A stretch of DNA of 64,000 bases from positions 62,001 through 126,000 of the forward strand of contig NZ_LOPY01000062.1 of assembly GCF_001469895.1 (NCBI RefSeq), read 5' to 3'. Shown one piece after another: positions 26,535-36,366 of the stretch. The DNA comes from Pseudoalteromonas sp. XI10. Lineage in GTDB: Bacteria; Pseudomonadota; Gammaproteobacteria; Enterobacterales; Alteromonadaceae. Position 1 is the stretch's first letter. Each line of letters opens with the position of its first letter. The notes below the pieces were generated by a model, which did no database searches, had not been told where the DNA came from, and was given only the letters and a program-made list of their open reading frames with translations. The position numbers and the translations under genes were made by a program.

Positions 26535-27239
26535 ATAATATTCAACACTGGTAACAACACGCACTTTTTTCAGCTGAGGTGTGTTTGAATCTCTATCAGA
26601 AATTGAAAACTGCCCCTGACGCGCTGTTTTAATTTTACCTAATTTAGATTGTGAATCTTTGGCAAATTTCATTGCCACCTCACGGGCTTTTTCGGTTGCT
26701 TCTTGAATCATATTTGGCTTAATTTCATTTAAGCCATTAAATAAATATTGAATACGCGTTTCGTAATTGTCTTGTACTATCGCAATGCCTTGCTTGGCTA
26801 ATTGACTTACTGCGCCTAAGGCATTTTGCACTTTTTCGATGTCATTTGAATAAACAATGACATTATTACGGGCAATATAACGAAACTGCTGATTCTCGCC
26901 GCCATACTCACGGGCTTGTTTATCAATAATTGACTGACTACCAAGACTGATTTCTTCATCACTAAAGCCATGTAGCTTTAAAAAGGCGACGACTGCATCG
27001 CTTTTCTCTTCAACCCGACCCACTAATTTTTCAAGGTTGTTATCGGCATCAGAAAACTGCAATGGCCATATAACAGTGTCTGCTGGCACTTCCATTTCAG
27101 CTAAACCTTTAACGTGAACAGTGCGCTCCATGCCTTTCACATCAAGGGCTGCACTTTTCAAAATAAAACCTAACCCGAGCAAACCAACCGCCAATGCACA
27201 GGCTGCAATAACGATATTAAATGGTTGCGCTTTATTCAT
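26523..27239 (-). CDS. SIMPL (DUF541) domain periplasmic protein
   Basis: This 238-residue protein has an N-terminal signal-anchor (FNIVIAACALAVGLLGLGF) and a SIMPL/DUF541 domain starting ERTVHVKGLAEMEVPADTV. E. coli YggE of this family is associated with oxidative stress tolerance; the molecular role is unclear. I chose the ATG at 27239 over an upstream in-frame GTG at 27263 because AAGGAGA sits 7 bases before it and the GTG would read through that site. It is convergent with the flippase and divergent from the PatZ-like gene. Confidence 0.88.
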   Translation of the reverse strand: MNKAQPFNIVIAACALAVGLLGLGFILKSAALDVKGMERTVHVKGLAEMEVPADTVIWPLQFSDADNNLEKLVGRVEEKSDAVVAFLKLHGFSDEEISLGSQSIIDKQAREYGGENQQFRYIARNNVIVYSNDIEKVQNALGAVSQLAKQGIAIVQDNYETRIQYLFNGLNEIKPNMIQEATEKAREVAMKFAKDSQSKLGKIKTARQGQFSISDRDSNTPQLKKVRVVTSVEYYLSD

Positions 27240-27408
27240 GCTTTTCTCCTTGATGTAGGTCACTGTTTTTGACTCGAAAAGTAGTTATAAACAGGTTATC
27301 TTATGAGTATAACTTTTAATACTTTAGAAGCGTGTCGGTTCTAGTTTGGGTGTATTAAACTTAACAGACCCTGAAGTTTTAACAAACAGCGCAAGCGAAG
27401 GAAACAGC

Positions 27409-30078
27409 ATGAGCGTTAAACGTATTAGCCAATTTTTTAACCCTAAATCAGTCGCGGTCATTGGCGCCTCAAATTCTCCTAACCGAGCGGGGTTTGTGGT
27501 TATGCGCAACCTTTTACAAGGGGGCTTTAAAGGCCCAATCATGCCTGTTAGTTTAAATCACAGCGCTGTACACGGCGTACTAGCCTATCCGAGCATTGCT
27601 GCACTTCCAAAAGTACCTGATCTTGCGGTTATTTGTACTAATAAAAACACCTTAATCAACATCATTAATGAGCTTGGGGAGCTTGGCTGTAAACATGCAG
27701 TGGTGATTGCGGCGGGCTTAAACGCCGACCAAAAGCACGCATTAAAAGAAGCAGCTGCTGAGGCAAATGTCTCTTTACTTGGACCTAATTGTTTGGGCTT
27801 ACTGATTCCTCACATTGGCTTAAATGCTAGTTTTTCGCATACAGTTGCAAGCCCTGGAAAGCTCGCCTTTGTATCGCAATCAGCGGCGGTTTGCTCAACC
27901 ATTCTTGATTGGGCGAAAAATAAAGAGATTGGTTTTTCATATTTTGTGTCTGTGGGTGATTGCCTTGATATCGACTTTGATGAATTACTCGACTTTTTAG
28001 GCCGCGATGCAAAAACCAAGGCTATTTTGTTGTATATCGATAATATAGAAGATATTCGTAGCTTTATTTCTGCAGCGCGAGCCGCTGCGTTTAGTAAACC
28101 CGTCATTGCCATTAAAACCGGTAAAACCAGTGCCGGAGCCCTTGCTGCAGAAATACACACTGGTGGCAAACAAAGCTCAGATGCGGTCTATGATGCGCTA
28201 TTCCAGCGAGCGGGTATGCTAAGGGTAAATGACTTACGAGAGCTTTTTGCTGCGACACAAACGCTAGCAATGCACCCTAAATTACTTAAAGTCGAACAAC
28301 TAACTATTTTAACCAATGGCGGCGGCCCAGGTGTCATGGCAGTTGATACGCTTTTGCAAAGCTCAGGTAAACTGGCAGAGCTTAGCGACGAGACCAGAGC
28401 AGCGCTGAATAAGGTTATTCCGCAATCAGAGATGACCTCAAACCCGGTGGATATTTTTGGTGACTCAGCGCCAAGACGCTACCAACAAGCGTTAGAAATT
28501 TTGCTGCAAGCCAAAGAAGTCAAAAACCTGCTGATCATTCATACCCCTTCTGCGCTTGCACCGAGTGAAGACTATGCTGAGATTATTGTCGAAACCTTAG
28601 AAAAAATCCCGAAGATGGCTCGCCCTTATGTTATGACAAACTTTATGGGTGAAGATGCCGCGTATGCTGCGCGAAAGGTCTGCGCTAATAATGCCATTCC
28701 GACCTACCGTACGCCTGAAGGTGCGGTTGGTGCGTTTATGCACTTGGTAAGTTATCGCCGTAACCAAAAGCATTTAACGCAAACGCCAGAATCAAACACC
28801 GATGATGCAAAAATAAATAAAGACGCAGCACGCACTGTCGTAAATGAGTTTTTAGCCGAAGAGCAAAGCTATTTATCAACCCATGAAGCAAGCCAAATAC
28901 TCACTCATTATGGTATTGATTGTATTCAAACTGAGGTTGCTTACACGCCAACAGAAGCCAAAGAACAAGCCATTGAACTGGGTTTTCCGGTAGCGTTAAA
29001 ACTAATTAGCCCAAGTATTCCTTCTAAATCAGAAGTCGGTGGTGTAGTCCTTAATTTAAATGATGCACAAGAAGTTGAGCAAACAGCCTTTGCCATGCTG
29101 CTAAGAATCAAAAACACCTACCCTGACGCCCATATTGAAGGCTTTTCATTGCAAAAGATGGCGCCACGAGCAGGTGCTAATGAGCTACGAATCGCTATTA
29201 AAACAGAGCCTAACTTTGGCCCGGTGATCTTACTTGGTGAAGCAGGCACCGGACTTGAATTCGCTCAAGCGGCAGTGGCATTACCGCCACTAAATATGAA
29301 CTTGGCAAAATACCTGATTGCTGCAGCGCACGATAAAGGCGTACTAAAAGACCGCGTGCTACCAGAAAAAGTCGATAAATACCGTTTATGCGCCCTACTC
29401 ACCCGCATCTCGCAGCTTGTTATCGACCAACCTGACATTACCAGTGTTGAACTAAATCCTATTTTAGCCAGCAACGGGCAGTTTTTGGTCCTTGATGCGA
29501 CTATCGGCCTTAGCCGTTATAAAGCAAAAGCGAACCGTAAACGCTTGTGCATTCGCCCCTACCCGATTGAATTGGTTAAAGAAGTAACACTTAAAAACAA
29601 TACCCAAGCACAGCTAAGGCCAATTAAACCGGAAGATGAGCAAGCTCACTTAGAGTTTGATCAATCATTGAGTAAAGAAGACAGATATAAACGCTTCTTC
29701 GGTGAATTACCGCAATTTAACCATGATCAGCTCGCGAAAATGACGCAAATTGATTATGACCGAGAAATGGCGTTTATTGTCAGCCAAGAGCAAAATGGTT
29801 CAGCCTGTACATTAGGGGTGTCTCGTGTACTTATGGATCCAGACAAACTCGATGCTGAGTTTGCAATTGTGGTGCGCTCTGATTGCCAAGGTTTAGGGCT
29901 TGGCACAATATTAATGAATGCGGCAATTGAGCATTGTAAAAACCAAGGCGTAAAACAAATTGCTGGTATTACCTTGCCAGAAAACACCGGCATGATTGAA
30001 CTGGCACGAAAACTCGGGTTTAAGATCACCCGCGACTTTGAAGAAGGCAGCATTAATATGGTGCTAAAACTTAACTAA
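27409..30078 (+). CDS. patZ: PatZ-like ADP-forming acyl-CoA ligase / GNAT acetyltransferase
   Basis: This 889-residue protein matches the architecture and length of E. coli PatZ (YfiQ, 886), a protein lysine acetyltransferase. A CoA-binding domain starts near residue 6 (FFNPKSVAVIGASNSPN). It is followed by a succinyl-CoA ligase-like flavodoxin region with ILTNGGGPGVMAVD, an ATP-grasp domain (about residues 480-700) and a C-terminal GNAT domain (about 735-889). The GNAT acetyl-CoA loop is SDCQGLGLGTILM. I placed the start at the ATG at 27409, preceded by GAAGGA. PatZ activity is inferred; a true ADP-forming acetyl-CoA synthetase activity is less likely in PatZ-type proteins. Confidence 0.88.
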   Translation: MSVKRISQFFNPKSVAVIGASNSPNRAGFVVMRNLLQGGFKGPIMPVSLNHSAVHGVLAYPSIAALPKVPDLAVICTNKNTLINIINELGELGCKHAVVIAAGLNADQKHALKEAAAEANVSLLGPNCLGLLIPHIGLNASFSHTVASPGKLAFVSQSAAVCSTILDWAKNKEIGFSYFVSVGDCLDIDFDELLDFLGRDAKTKAILLYIDNIEDIRSFISAARAAAFSKPVIAIKTGKTSAGALAAEIHTGGKQSSDAVYDALFQRAGMLRVNDLRELFAATQTLAMHPKLLKVEQLTILTNGGGPGVMAVDTLLQSSGKLAELSDETRAALNKVIPQSEMTSNPVDIFGDSAPRRYQQALEILLQAKEVKNLLIIHTPSALAPSEDYAEIIVETLEKIPKMARPYVMTNFMGEDAAYAARKVCANNAIPTYRTPEGAVGAFMHLVSYRRNQKHLTQTPESNTDDAKINKDAARTVVNEFLAEEQSYLSTHEASQILTHYGIDCIQTEVAYTPTEAKEQAIELGFPVALKLISPSIPSKSEVGGVVLNLNDAQEVEQTAFAMLLRIKNTYPDAHIEGFSLQKMAPRAGANELRIAIKTEPNFGPVILLGEAGTGLEFAQAAVALPPLNMNLAKYLIAAAHDKGVLKDRVLPEKVDKYRLCALLTRISQLVIDQPDITSVELNPILASNGQFLVLDATIGLSRYKAKANRKRLCIRPYPIELVKEVTLKNNTQAQLRPIKPEDEQAHLEFDQSLSKEDRYKRFFGELPQFNHDQLAKMTQIDYDREMAFIVSQEQNGSACTLGVSRVLMDPDKLDAEFAIVVRSDCQGLGLGTILMNAAIEHCKNQGVKQIAGITLPENTGMIELARKLGFKITRDFEEGSINMVLKLN

Positions 30079-30093
30079 AACTGGATCATTATT

Positions 30094-31041
30094 TTGCATC
30101 GTTTAAGAAATTACACTGCACGAGTTTTTGAAGGTAACGGTAAATATCGACGTATAGGACGCGCTCTCGACGTGTTTTTAATGTCGTTGATCATGATTAA
30201 TGTGGTGGCGATTGTGTTGGAGTCAGTCGGCCCTTTAGCAAAGCAATATCATCACGAGTTTTTAATGATTGAGCTAATTTCTGTCGGTATCTTTACCTTA
30301 GAATATGTGCTCAGGCTTTGGTGCTGTGTTGATAAAAGCGTGCATAAAGAAAGTACACTAACAAATTCAAAAATTCGCATTAAGTACTTCTTTTCGCCCA
30401 TGGCGCTGATTGATCTCATCGCGATTTTACCTACCATTCTGATGGTCTTTGTGAGTGTTGATTTACGCTTCTTACGAGTGCTTAGATTAATGCGTATCTT
30501 TAAGCTGACGCGCTATTCAAGGGCAATGCAGCTGCTATTAAACTCGTTCAAAGAAGAGAGCAGCTCACTGCTTGCGGCTTTTTTTATTATGGCCGTAGTG
30601 CTGATCATTGCTTCATGCGGTATTTACTTAATTGAACACGATGTACAGCCAGATAAATTTGGCTCTATCCCTGCTGCAATGTGGTGGGCAATGGTGACAT
30701 TAACAACCGTTGGTTATGGCGATGTCGTGCCTGTGACTCCCCTTGGTCGTTTATTTGGTGGTGCTATTACACTGGTAAGTATGGGCATGGTGGCTATTCC
30801 AACTGGTTTGTTAGCCTCAAGCTTTTCTGAGCAGTTACGTAAACGCAGACAAGTGTTTACCGATGCAGTGCATGAAGCCGTTGAAGATGGGCACTTATCG
30901 CCTATTGAAGAGGAGCACTTAGAAAACTTACGGTATAAACTGGGTTTAAGTCAGCAAGAGGCGAATAAAGCGATTCATAACGAGCTTAAAAACCGCAATC
31001 GCAATCTGTATTGCCGCCACTGTGGTAAACGCCAAGATTAA
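30094..31041 (+). CDS. Voltage-gated potassium channel-like ion transporter
   Basis: This 315-residue protein has six membrane segments plus a pore. S4 carries regular arginines (RFLRVLRLMRIFKLTR, near residues 123-138). The K+ selectivity filter TTVGYGD lies near residue 204, and the S6 hinge region reads GMVAIPTGLLASSF. The soluble tail ends YCRHCGKRQD, a single CxxC that could bind metal or be redox-active. The start is TTG at 30094, with GGA 9 bases before it, and no in-frame ATG precedes S1. It follows the PatZ-like gene by 15 bases and is probably co-transcribed. Confidence 0.88.
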   Translation: MHRLRNYTARVFEGNGKYRRIGRALDVFLMSLIMINVVAIVLESVGPLAKQYHHEFLMIELISVGIFTLEYVLRLWCCVDKSVHKESTLTNSKIRIKYFFSPMALIDLIAILPTILMVFVSVDLRFLRVLRLMRIFKLTRYSRAMQLLLNSFKEESSSLLAAFFIMAVVLIIASCGIYLIEHDVQPDKFGSIPAAMWWAMVTLTTVGYGDVVPVTPLGRLFGGAITLVSMGMVAIPTGLLASSFSEQLRKRRQVFTDAVHEAVEDGHLSPIEEEHLENLRYKLGLSQQEANKAIHNELKNRNRNLYCRHCGKRQD

Positions 31042-31070
31042 CGAAAAGGGTAAAGTTTTAGCTTTACCCT
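31042..31070 (-). terminator. Terminator of the propeller-EAL gene, overlapping its stop codon
   Basis: The arms AGGGTAAAG (31047-31055) and CTTTACCCT (31062-31070) pair perfectly over 9 bp around a 6-base loop. On the minus strand the stem runs into TTTTCG. The TAA stop of the minus-strand gene lies inside the stem. It is not followed by T's on the plus strand. Confidence 0.6.
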
Positions 31071-34000
31071 AAAAATTCATCATCCCACTGGGTATCTAAA
31101 AGCGCTTTCACCTCATCACCTGCCACAGGTTTGCTAAACAGGTAACCTTGGAAATACTCACAGCCTAAAGAGCGTAAGAACTGCAATTGGATGCGGTTCT
31201 CAACCCCTTCTGCTACACACTCTTTACCCAAGCTTTTTGCTAAGGTAAGCGTTGAGTTGATAATCGCTTCATCACCTTTATCAATTCCAATATCATTAAC
31301 AAAGCTTTTGTCTATTTTCAGCACATCAACCGGAAAACGTTTTAAGTAGGTCAGTGACGCATAACCAGTTCCAAAGTCATCCATATAAATACGACAGCCT
31401 AGGGCTTTGAGTTTTTCCATACTTTGCTGCGCTTTATCAGAGTCATGCATCATCACTGATTCGGTGATCTCAAACACTAACGCGCTCGCAGGAACTTTAA
31501 TTGCGCTTATTGATTGATGTATTTTCTCAACCAGGTTTTCGCTTTCAAAATCAAGAGCTGAGAGATTAATAGAAATATATAAATCAGGATGCGTGGTACG
31601 CCATTGGCGCAGCTCAATCAATGCTCTTGATAGAGTCTGCAGCATAATTCTGGTAATTAGCCCTGAGCTTTCTGCAGCATTTGCAAAGTCTTCTGGTTTA
31701 TATTCATCATTACTCGGCCAACGTAACAACACTTCAAGCCCTGCCACTTGGCGAGTCTCTGCGCTCACGATTGGCTGATAAAAATTACAAAACTCGTGCT
31801 CTAAGTAAGCTTTACTTAGCTGTGATTCAAGATGCAAAGTACGTTGTACTTGTAAGTTCATTTCTTGTTTATAGAACTGATAACAGCCTTCGACATGACT
31901 TTTCGCGTGGTACAGTGCCACATTAGAAGCTTTTAATAAGGCTTTGGTGTCCTTTGCATCATCAGGATAAACAGCAACACCAACACTAAGATTCACTTTT
32001 ACAGCTTGCTGGCTCAATTCAATATGGGTATCGACACAATCCATCACTTTTGCACATAACAGCAGTAACTCATCAAGCTGTTTTAAATCTTCAGCAAGGA
32101 TCACAAACTCGTCACCATCGAAACGAGCCACGCTATCTTGTGGACGCAACACCTGCTTTAAACGCTTAGCAACACGCTTAATTAATTCATCAGACTCTTC
32201 ACGCCCAAGCGAATCATTAAAGTGCTTAAAGCGCTTAATATTAACGTTTAATAACGCCACTTTTGTTTGATGGTAATCAGCTTGTTCAATAGCGTGAACG
32301 ACTCGGTCGTTGAACAAGGTTTTATTTGGCAGTCCCGTCAAAGCATCGTAGTTGGCCAGTAGATGCAGCTCGTTTTCAGCCAACTTTTGCGCGCTAATAT
32401 CAGTAACTATAATCACATAGCTATCAAGTTGGCGATTATTGCCTGCAACCGCACTTATTTTTATTAATACTTGGCGCTTTTCACCGCCAGCAACTTCAAC
32501 TACATCCTCGGCAGAGAAGTGCTCACCCGATTCAAGCTTTTGCATAATACGCAAGTAATGAATACGGGTAGATATAGGCATACCGAGTGTGAGCGAGCGA
32601 CTAGAGCGAGGCTCTGCAGGAAAAACAAAGGCATCTTGGAATGACTTATTGGTAGCGCGAATACGCAGATTTTTATCTAAAATGAACACCCAGTCGCGAG
32701 TTTGTTCAAATGCTGCACCAAACAAGCGGGCATTTTCTTCAAATACCAGTTCACGGGTCATATTTGTGTAGGTACCTGCTACTTTTTCAGGGGCGCTGTC
32801 TTGCCACTCAACCACTTTGCCAAAGTCTTTATACCAGCGCCAATTACCATCAGCATGGCGCAGCCTGTAAGTGCAATTGAAATAGCCTTTTTGTGTAGAT
32901 AAAAACTCTAACCACTCTAACCGGAAAGTTTGTTTATCATGTGGGTGAATCTTTGCTAAATAATCATCCAGATTAACGCTGTCTGTTTCATAACCTAATT
33001 CATTTTTAAGACGCGGTTGATAAATAATCGGGCTTTGCGATGACCAATCCCATACTCCAGAATGACTGCCTTCAAGAGCAAGCTTCAATCGTGCTTCACT
33101 CTCTTTACTTTCTTTATGGGCGGCTAGCAATATTTGTTGCATACGGTTACGTCTAAACACCCATGCAGCAACAAACAGAGCAACCAAAATTACATACAAA
33201 ACAATAAAGTGAGGTGCACGCCAAGGTGGGTATTTCACTTCGATATTTAAAATTGCCGGCGGCGTTAACTCTCCGGTTAATGGATCTTTTGCCCATACCT
33301 TAAGGTGGTATTTTCCTGCACTGAGTTTTGGAAAGAGCACTCGGTTGTTATTACGGGTATAAGTTTTTTGACCATCACCTAGTTGATATTCATAAATGAT
33401 ACGTTCTTGATAGTTAAATGCCATCGCAGAAAAGGCAACTTCGAGGCCTATATCATCATGCTCAAGGACGACACTATCGATAGGCTGTTTTAGCTCAGCG
33501 GGTAAATCACGCGACATCAAATCAAGGTTAGTAATATTTACGTGATCAATTAAAGCTTGCTGATAGTGGTTATCCATAGGGTAAAAGTAGGTAAAGCCTT
33601 TTAGCGTACCATAGACAATTTGCCCTGACTCAAGCTTAGTAAAAGCTCCGCTATTAAACTCGGTTGAGAATAACCCTTCTGAGCCTGTAAATTGCTGAAA
33701 ATGTAAATTATCTGGGTTCAGTCGCCAAAGTCCTTTATGGCTACTCATCCATATCATGCCCGCTTCATCAAGCACCATGTCGTATAACAAAGTACCTAAC
33801 TTATTTTTCTCAAGGTCGATGGTATAAATATGCTCATAAGTGCTGGCATCTAAGCCGATTAAGCCAAAGTTTGAAAGCGATAACCACAACACATTGTTGT
33901 TATCTATGATGTAAGACATCACATTCACAGCAACATTTTCATGTTGTTCAGGCACTTTATATATCGTCGAGAGCTCGTAAGTTTCTGGATCAACTTGATA

Positions 34001-35569
34001 CAGAATACCCGCGTTATAAAATAACGGCGCTTTTGGGTTTGACGATAACGCAGGTAAAAATCCGTAGGCTAAAAACGGCTCAAACTCATCAAACTTGCCG
34101 CCTAGTCGGGTCACTTTTTGGCTATCGATATTATAAACAAACATGCCGTAATCAGGGTGAACATAGTAAAGATCCCCCGATGGCATCAACAATATGCCAT
34201 GCACCCAATCGTTAATTAAAACCTGATTCTCGGGATTTGCGGCTTTGACTGGGGTGGCCTGCCCGGTTTTCGGATCAAAGCTTAAAATACCGCGATTAGT
34301 ATGCAGCCATAACTTATCTTTGTAGGGCATGATTTGGTAAATACTGAATTCAGTAGTAATCAGGTCAACCTGATAATCTTTTAAAAACACTTCACTTTCG
34401 TAGGTTTCTAAATCAACCGCTGTTAAACCATTATGGGTGGCAAGCCAGAGACGATTTTGAAACTCAGTGATACTCCAAATTGAATGATGCGATAGCCCAT
34501 CGCCTGTTAATGAGTTGGCTGTCACATTGATAAAATTGTAATTGTCGTATGACTGATAAAACGCCCCATCATTTTTGGTTGCCAGCCACATCCCACCTGA
34601 GCGGTCTTTCACAATATCAATAATGCTGGTGTCAGCTAGTGTGTAACCACTTTCTTTTAGGCGCATATTCTTAGCTAACTCACCCGTTTCAAGGTTATAT
34701 TCAAATAACCCTTTATCAGTGCCAAGCGTAATAGAGTTAGCCTCAGGTATAATCTTCCAAATATTTAATTCACTAATGAGCGTTTTATTTTTAAAGGCAA
34801 TATCTGGGGTCTCAAACATTGCTTTTAAATTGCTAATATCAACCTGATAAAGGCCTCTAACAGCCCCCACTAGCAAAGTTTGTTCATTGATAATAGCGAA
34901 CGATTTCACATAATTTTGATAAATATGACTTGGCTCATTTTGGAGATGTTCAAGTTTACGGACTTTTCCGGATGCCAGCTCATAGACATAAGCACCATTA
35001 CTAGTGCCCATAAAGATAAACCCTTGATACGCGAAAAGCTCTCGAATAACACTACTTTTTACGCGTTCAGGTATTTCAAAAATAGAGGTGATTTTTTTCG
35101 TTTCTAAGTCTAATTTGGCAAAATCCCAACCTCGCCCTAGCCAAAGTGTTTTGTCATCAACAGCCACCATACTAAACACCGACTCAATAAAAATTTGCTC
35201 TTCAGTGGTTGGTTTAGCAATAAACTGCTGATAAGTATCGGAAGTGGGATCATAGCGGAATAAACCCGCTTGTAGTGAAGCTATCCAGATATAGCCTTGA
35301 GGGTCTTGGTAAATACGGTCAATAATGGCATCTTCAAGCTCACCATTAGGGCCTTTGATATGAACCACCTGATAACCATCGTAGCGATTGAGGCCACCTT
35401 CAGTCGATAACCACAAGTAGCCACTATTATCGATAAGCATGGTGTTTACATAACTTTGCGATAAGCCTTCACTGGTTGATAAACGTTTTACCTGCGAGAT
35501 AGCGGGATGGCTAAACAATCCACAGGTCAAAATAAAAAATAACGCTATACTGGAGAAGAACTTAGTCAT
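31064..35569 (-). CDS. Two-component-regulator-propeller protein with PAS, degenerate GGDEF and EAL domains
   Basis: This 1501-residue membrane protein has a signal peptide (to about residue 25) and about 14 reg_prop repeats such as DNSGYLWLSTEGGLNRYDGY, forming a periplasmic sensor propeller. A Y_Y_Y domain, one membrane segment (about 790-812), two PAS domains, GGDEF (about 1070-1235) and EAL (about 1245-1495) follow. EAL looks active: EVLLRW, NLSALDF, FEITES, DDFGTG, LKIDKSF, EGVEN and YFQGYL are present. The GGDEF site is degraded: the motif is DGDEF and the metal-binding phrase reads NVNIKRFK instead of a DLDxFK form. It probably hydrolyses c-di-GMP in response to a periplasmic ligand. 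GGAA precedes the ATG. Confidence 0.92.
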   Translation of the reverse strand: MTKFFSSIALFFILTCGLFSHPAISQVKRLSTSEGLSQSYVNTMLIDNSGYLWLSTEGGLNRYDGYQVVHIKGPNGELEDAIIDRIYQDPQGYIWIASLQAGLFRYDPTSDTYQQFIAKPTTEEQIFIESVFSMVAVDDKTLWLGRGWDFAKLDLETKKITSIFEIPERVKSSVIRELFAYQGFIFMGTSNGAYVYELASGKVRKLEHLQNEPSHIYQNYVKSFAIINEQTLLVGAVRGLYQVDISNLKAMFETPDIAFKNKTLISELNIWKIIPEANSITLGTDKGLFEYNLETGELAKNMRLKESGYTLADTSIIDIVKDRSGGMWLATKNDGAFYQSYDNYNFINVTANSLTGDGLSHHSIWSITEFQNRLWLATHNGLTAVDLETYESEVFLKDYQVDLITTEFSIYQIMPYKDKLWLHTNRGILSFDPKTGQATPVKAANPENQVLINDWVHGILLMPSGDLYYVHPDYGMFVYNIDSQKVTRLGGKFDEFEPFLAYGFLPALSSNPKAPLFYNAGILYQVDPETYELSTIYKVPEQHENVAVNVMSYIIDNNNVLWLSLSNFGLIGLDASTYEHIYTIDLEKNKLGTLLYDMVLDEAGMIWMSSHKGLWRLNPDNLHFQQFTGSEGLFSTEFNSGAFTKLESGQIVYGTLKGFTYFYPMDNHYQQALIDHVNITNLDLMSRDLPAELKQPIDSVVLEHDDIGLEVAFSAMAFNYQERIIYEYQLGDGQKTYTRNNNRVLFPKLSAGKYHLKVWAKDPLTGELTPPAILNIEVKYPPWRAPHFIVLYVILVALFVAAWVFRRNRMQQILLAAHKESKESEARLKLALEGSHSGVWDWSSQSPIIYQPRLKNELGYETDSVNLDDYLAKIHPHDKQTFRLEWLEFLSTQKGYFNCTYRLRHADGNWRWYKDFGKVVEWQDSAPEKVAGTYTNMTRELVFEENARLFGAAFEQTRDWVFILDKNLRIRATNKSFQDAFVFPAEPRSSRSLTLGMPISTRIHYLRIMQKLESGEHFSAEDVVEVAGGEKRQVLIKISAVAGNNRQLDSYVIIVTDISAQKLAENELHLLANYDALTGLPNKTLFNDRVVHAIEQADYHQTKVALLNVNIKRFKHFNDSLGREESDELIKRVAKRLKQVLRPQDSVARFDGDEFVILAEDLKQLDELLLLCAKVMDCVDTHIELSQQAVKVNLSVGVAVYPDDAKDTKALLKASNVALYHAKSHVEGCYQFYKQEMNLQVQRTLHLESQLSKAYLEHEFCNFYQPIVSAETRQVAGLEVLLRWPSNDEYKPEDFANAAESSGLITRIMLQTLSRALIELRQWRTTHPDLYISINLSALDFESENLVEKIHQSISAIKVPASALVFEITESVMMHDSDKAQQSMEKLKALGCRIYMDDFGTGYASLTYLKRFPVDVLKIDKSFVNDIGIDKGDEAIINSTLTLAKSLGKECVAEGVENRIQLQFLRSLGCEYFQGYLFSKPVAGDEVKALLDTQWDDEFLG

Positions 35570-35584
35570 TGACGTTCCAAATTG

Positions 35585-36010
35585 CTAACTTGGCACTGTG
35601 TCACGCGTAAAGTGCATCGCAACTACGTTTCGATGCGCATATACCTCAAACAACGATTGCAAAGAATTGGGTAATGTTAATGCATAGTTAAACCCATTTT
35701 GTAGATAAAAATCAATCAGATTTTGGTACACGAAGGTAAAAACTGTCCCTTTTTGTGCAGCGGTGACAGCCGCAAGTAATTGTGAAGCTATTTTTTGACC
35801 CCGCCATACTTCATCAACATAAAGGGTAGACAAAAATAACAGCCCTGCATGGTTTTGGACTCGGCATGCTGCAATTATTTCTGTTTCTTTGTAAGCAACC
35901 CATACTTGGTCAGCTTTGCTCGCTCGACCACGAGCCTTATGTTTATCATAAAATTTGTTTACTAACGGCGTTTTAATTGGCTCAAGTAAACAAAACCTAA
36001 ACACAGCCAT
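35585..36010 (-). CDS. GNAT family N-acetyltransferase
   Basis: This is a 141-residue single-domain acetyltransferase. Strand 4 and the acetyl-CoA loop read LFLSTLYVDEVWRGQKIASQLL near residues 62-83, with R-G-Q-K-I-A as the pyrophosphate-binding turn. FYLQNGFNYAL near residue 110 is the conserved late helix-strand. The substrate is unknown. It lies 2 bases after the DUF3283-like gene and 15 bases before the propeller-EAL gene, all on the minus strand, so the three likely form one transcript. Confidence 0.85.
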   Translation of the reverse strand: MAVFRFCLLEPIKTPLVNKFYDKHKARGRASKADQVWVAYKETEIIAACRVQNHAGLLFLSTLYVDEVWRGQKIASQLLAAVTAAQKGTVFTFVYQNLIDFYLQNGFNYALTLPNSLQSLFEVYAHRNVVAMHFTRDTVPS

Positions 36011-36012
36011 GG

Positions 36013-36213
36013 TTAGCTCATTAACGAAAGGTAATGCTCAAATTGCTGCTTAAGAAAAGCTTGCTCAGACATAGGGCGATTATTTATTGCAGTGTAAACA
36101 CCTTCGCGGGTGTTCTTACCGCGCTTTATTTGATAAGCCCAAAAAGACGCTTCGTAATCCAATTGAATTTGATATTTTTGCTCTCGTGGCAATTTACATA
36201 AATTGAAACTCAT
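36013..36213 (-). CDS. Small DUF3283-like protein
   Basis: This is a 66-residue basic and aromatic protein without signal or membrane segment. The pattern MSFNLCKLPREQKYQIQLDYEASFWAY, shown here by its key parts LPREQK and LDYEASF, resembles DUF3283 proteins known from Vibrio. The function is unknown. It precedes the GNAT gene by 2 bases and has a GAGAAAG ribosome site. Its conserved-looking start and tight spacing support a real gene despite its size. Confidence 0.65.
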   Translation of the reverse strand: MSFNLCKLPREQKYQIQLDYEASFWAYQIKRGKNTREGVYTAINNRPMSEQAFLKQQFEHYLSLMS

Positions 36214-36366
36214 ACTTTCTCAGCAATAAATTTTTGATTTTGCAAGTATAACAAAATTAACAGGCTTTAATCCCTTTTATTAGCTTAAAAAGCCCACGGA
36301 TAAGCTTGATTTTGGAAACACATATCAGTAAATTAACGAGCAATTTATGTACGCAAGGAACGCACG

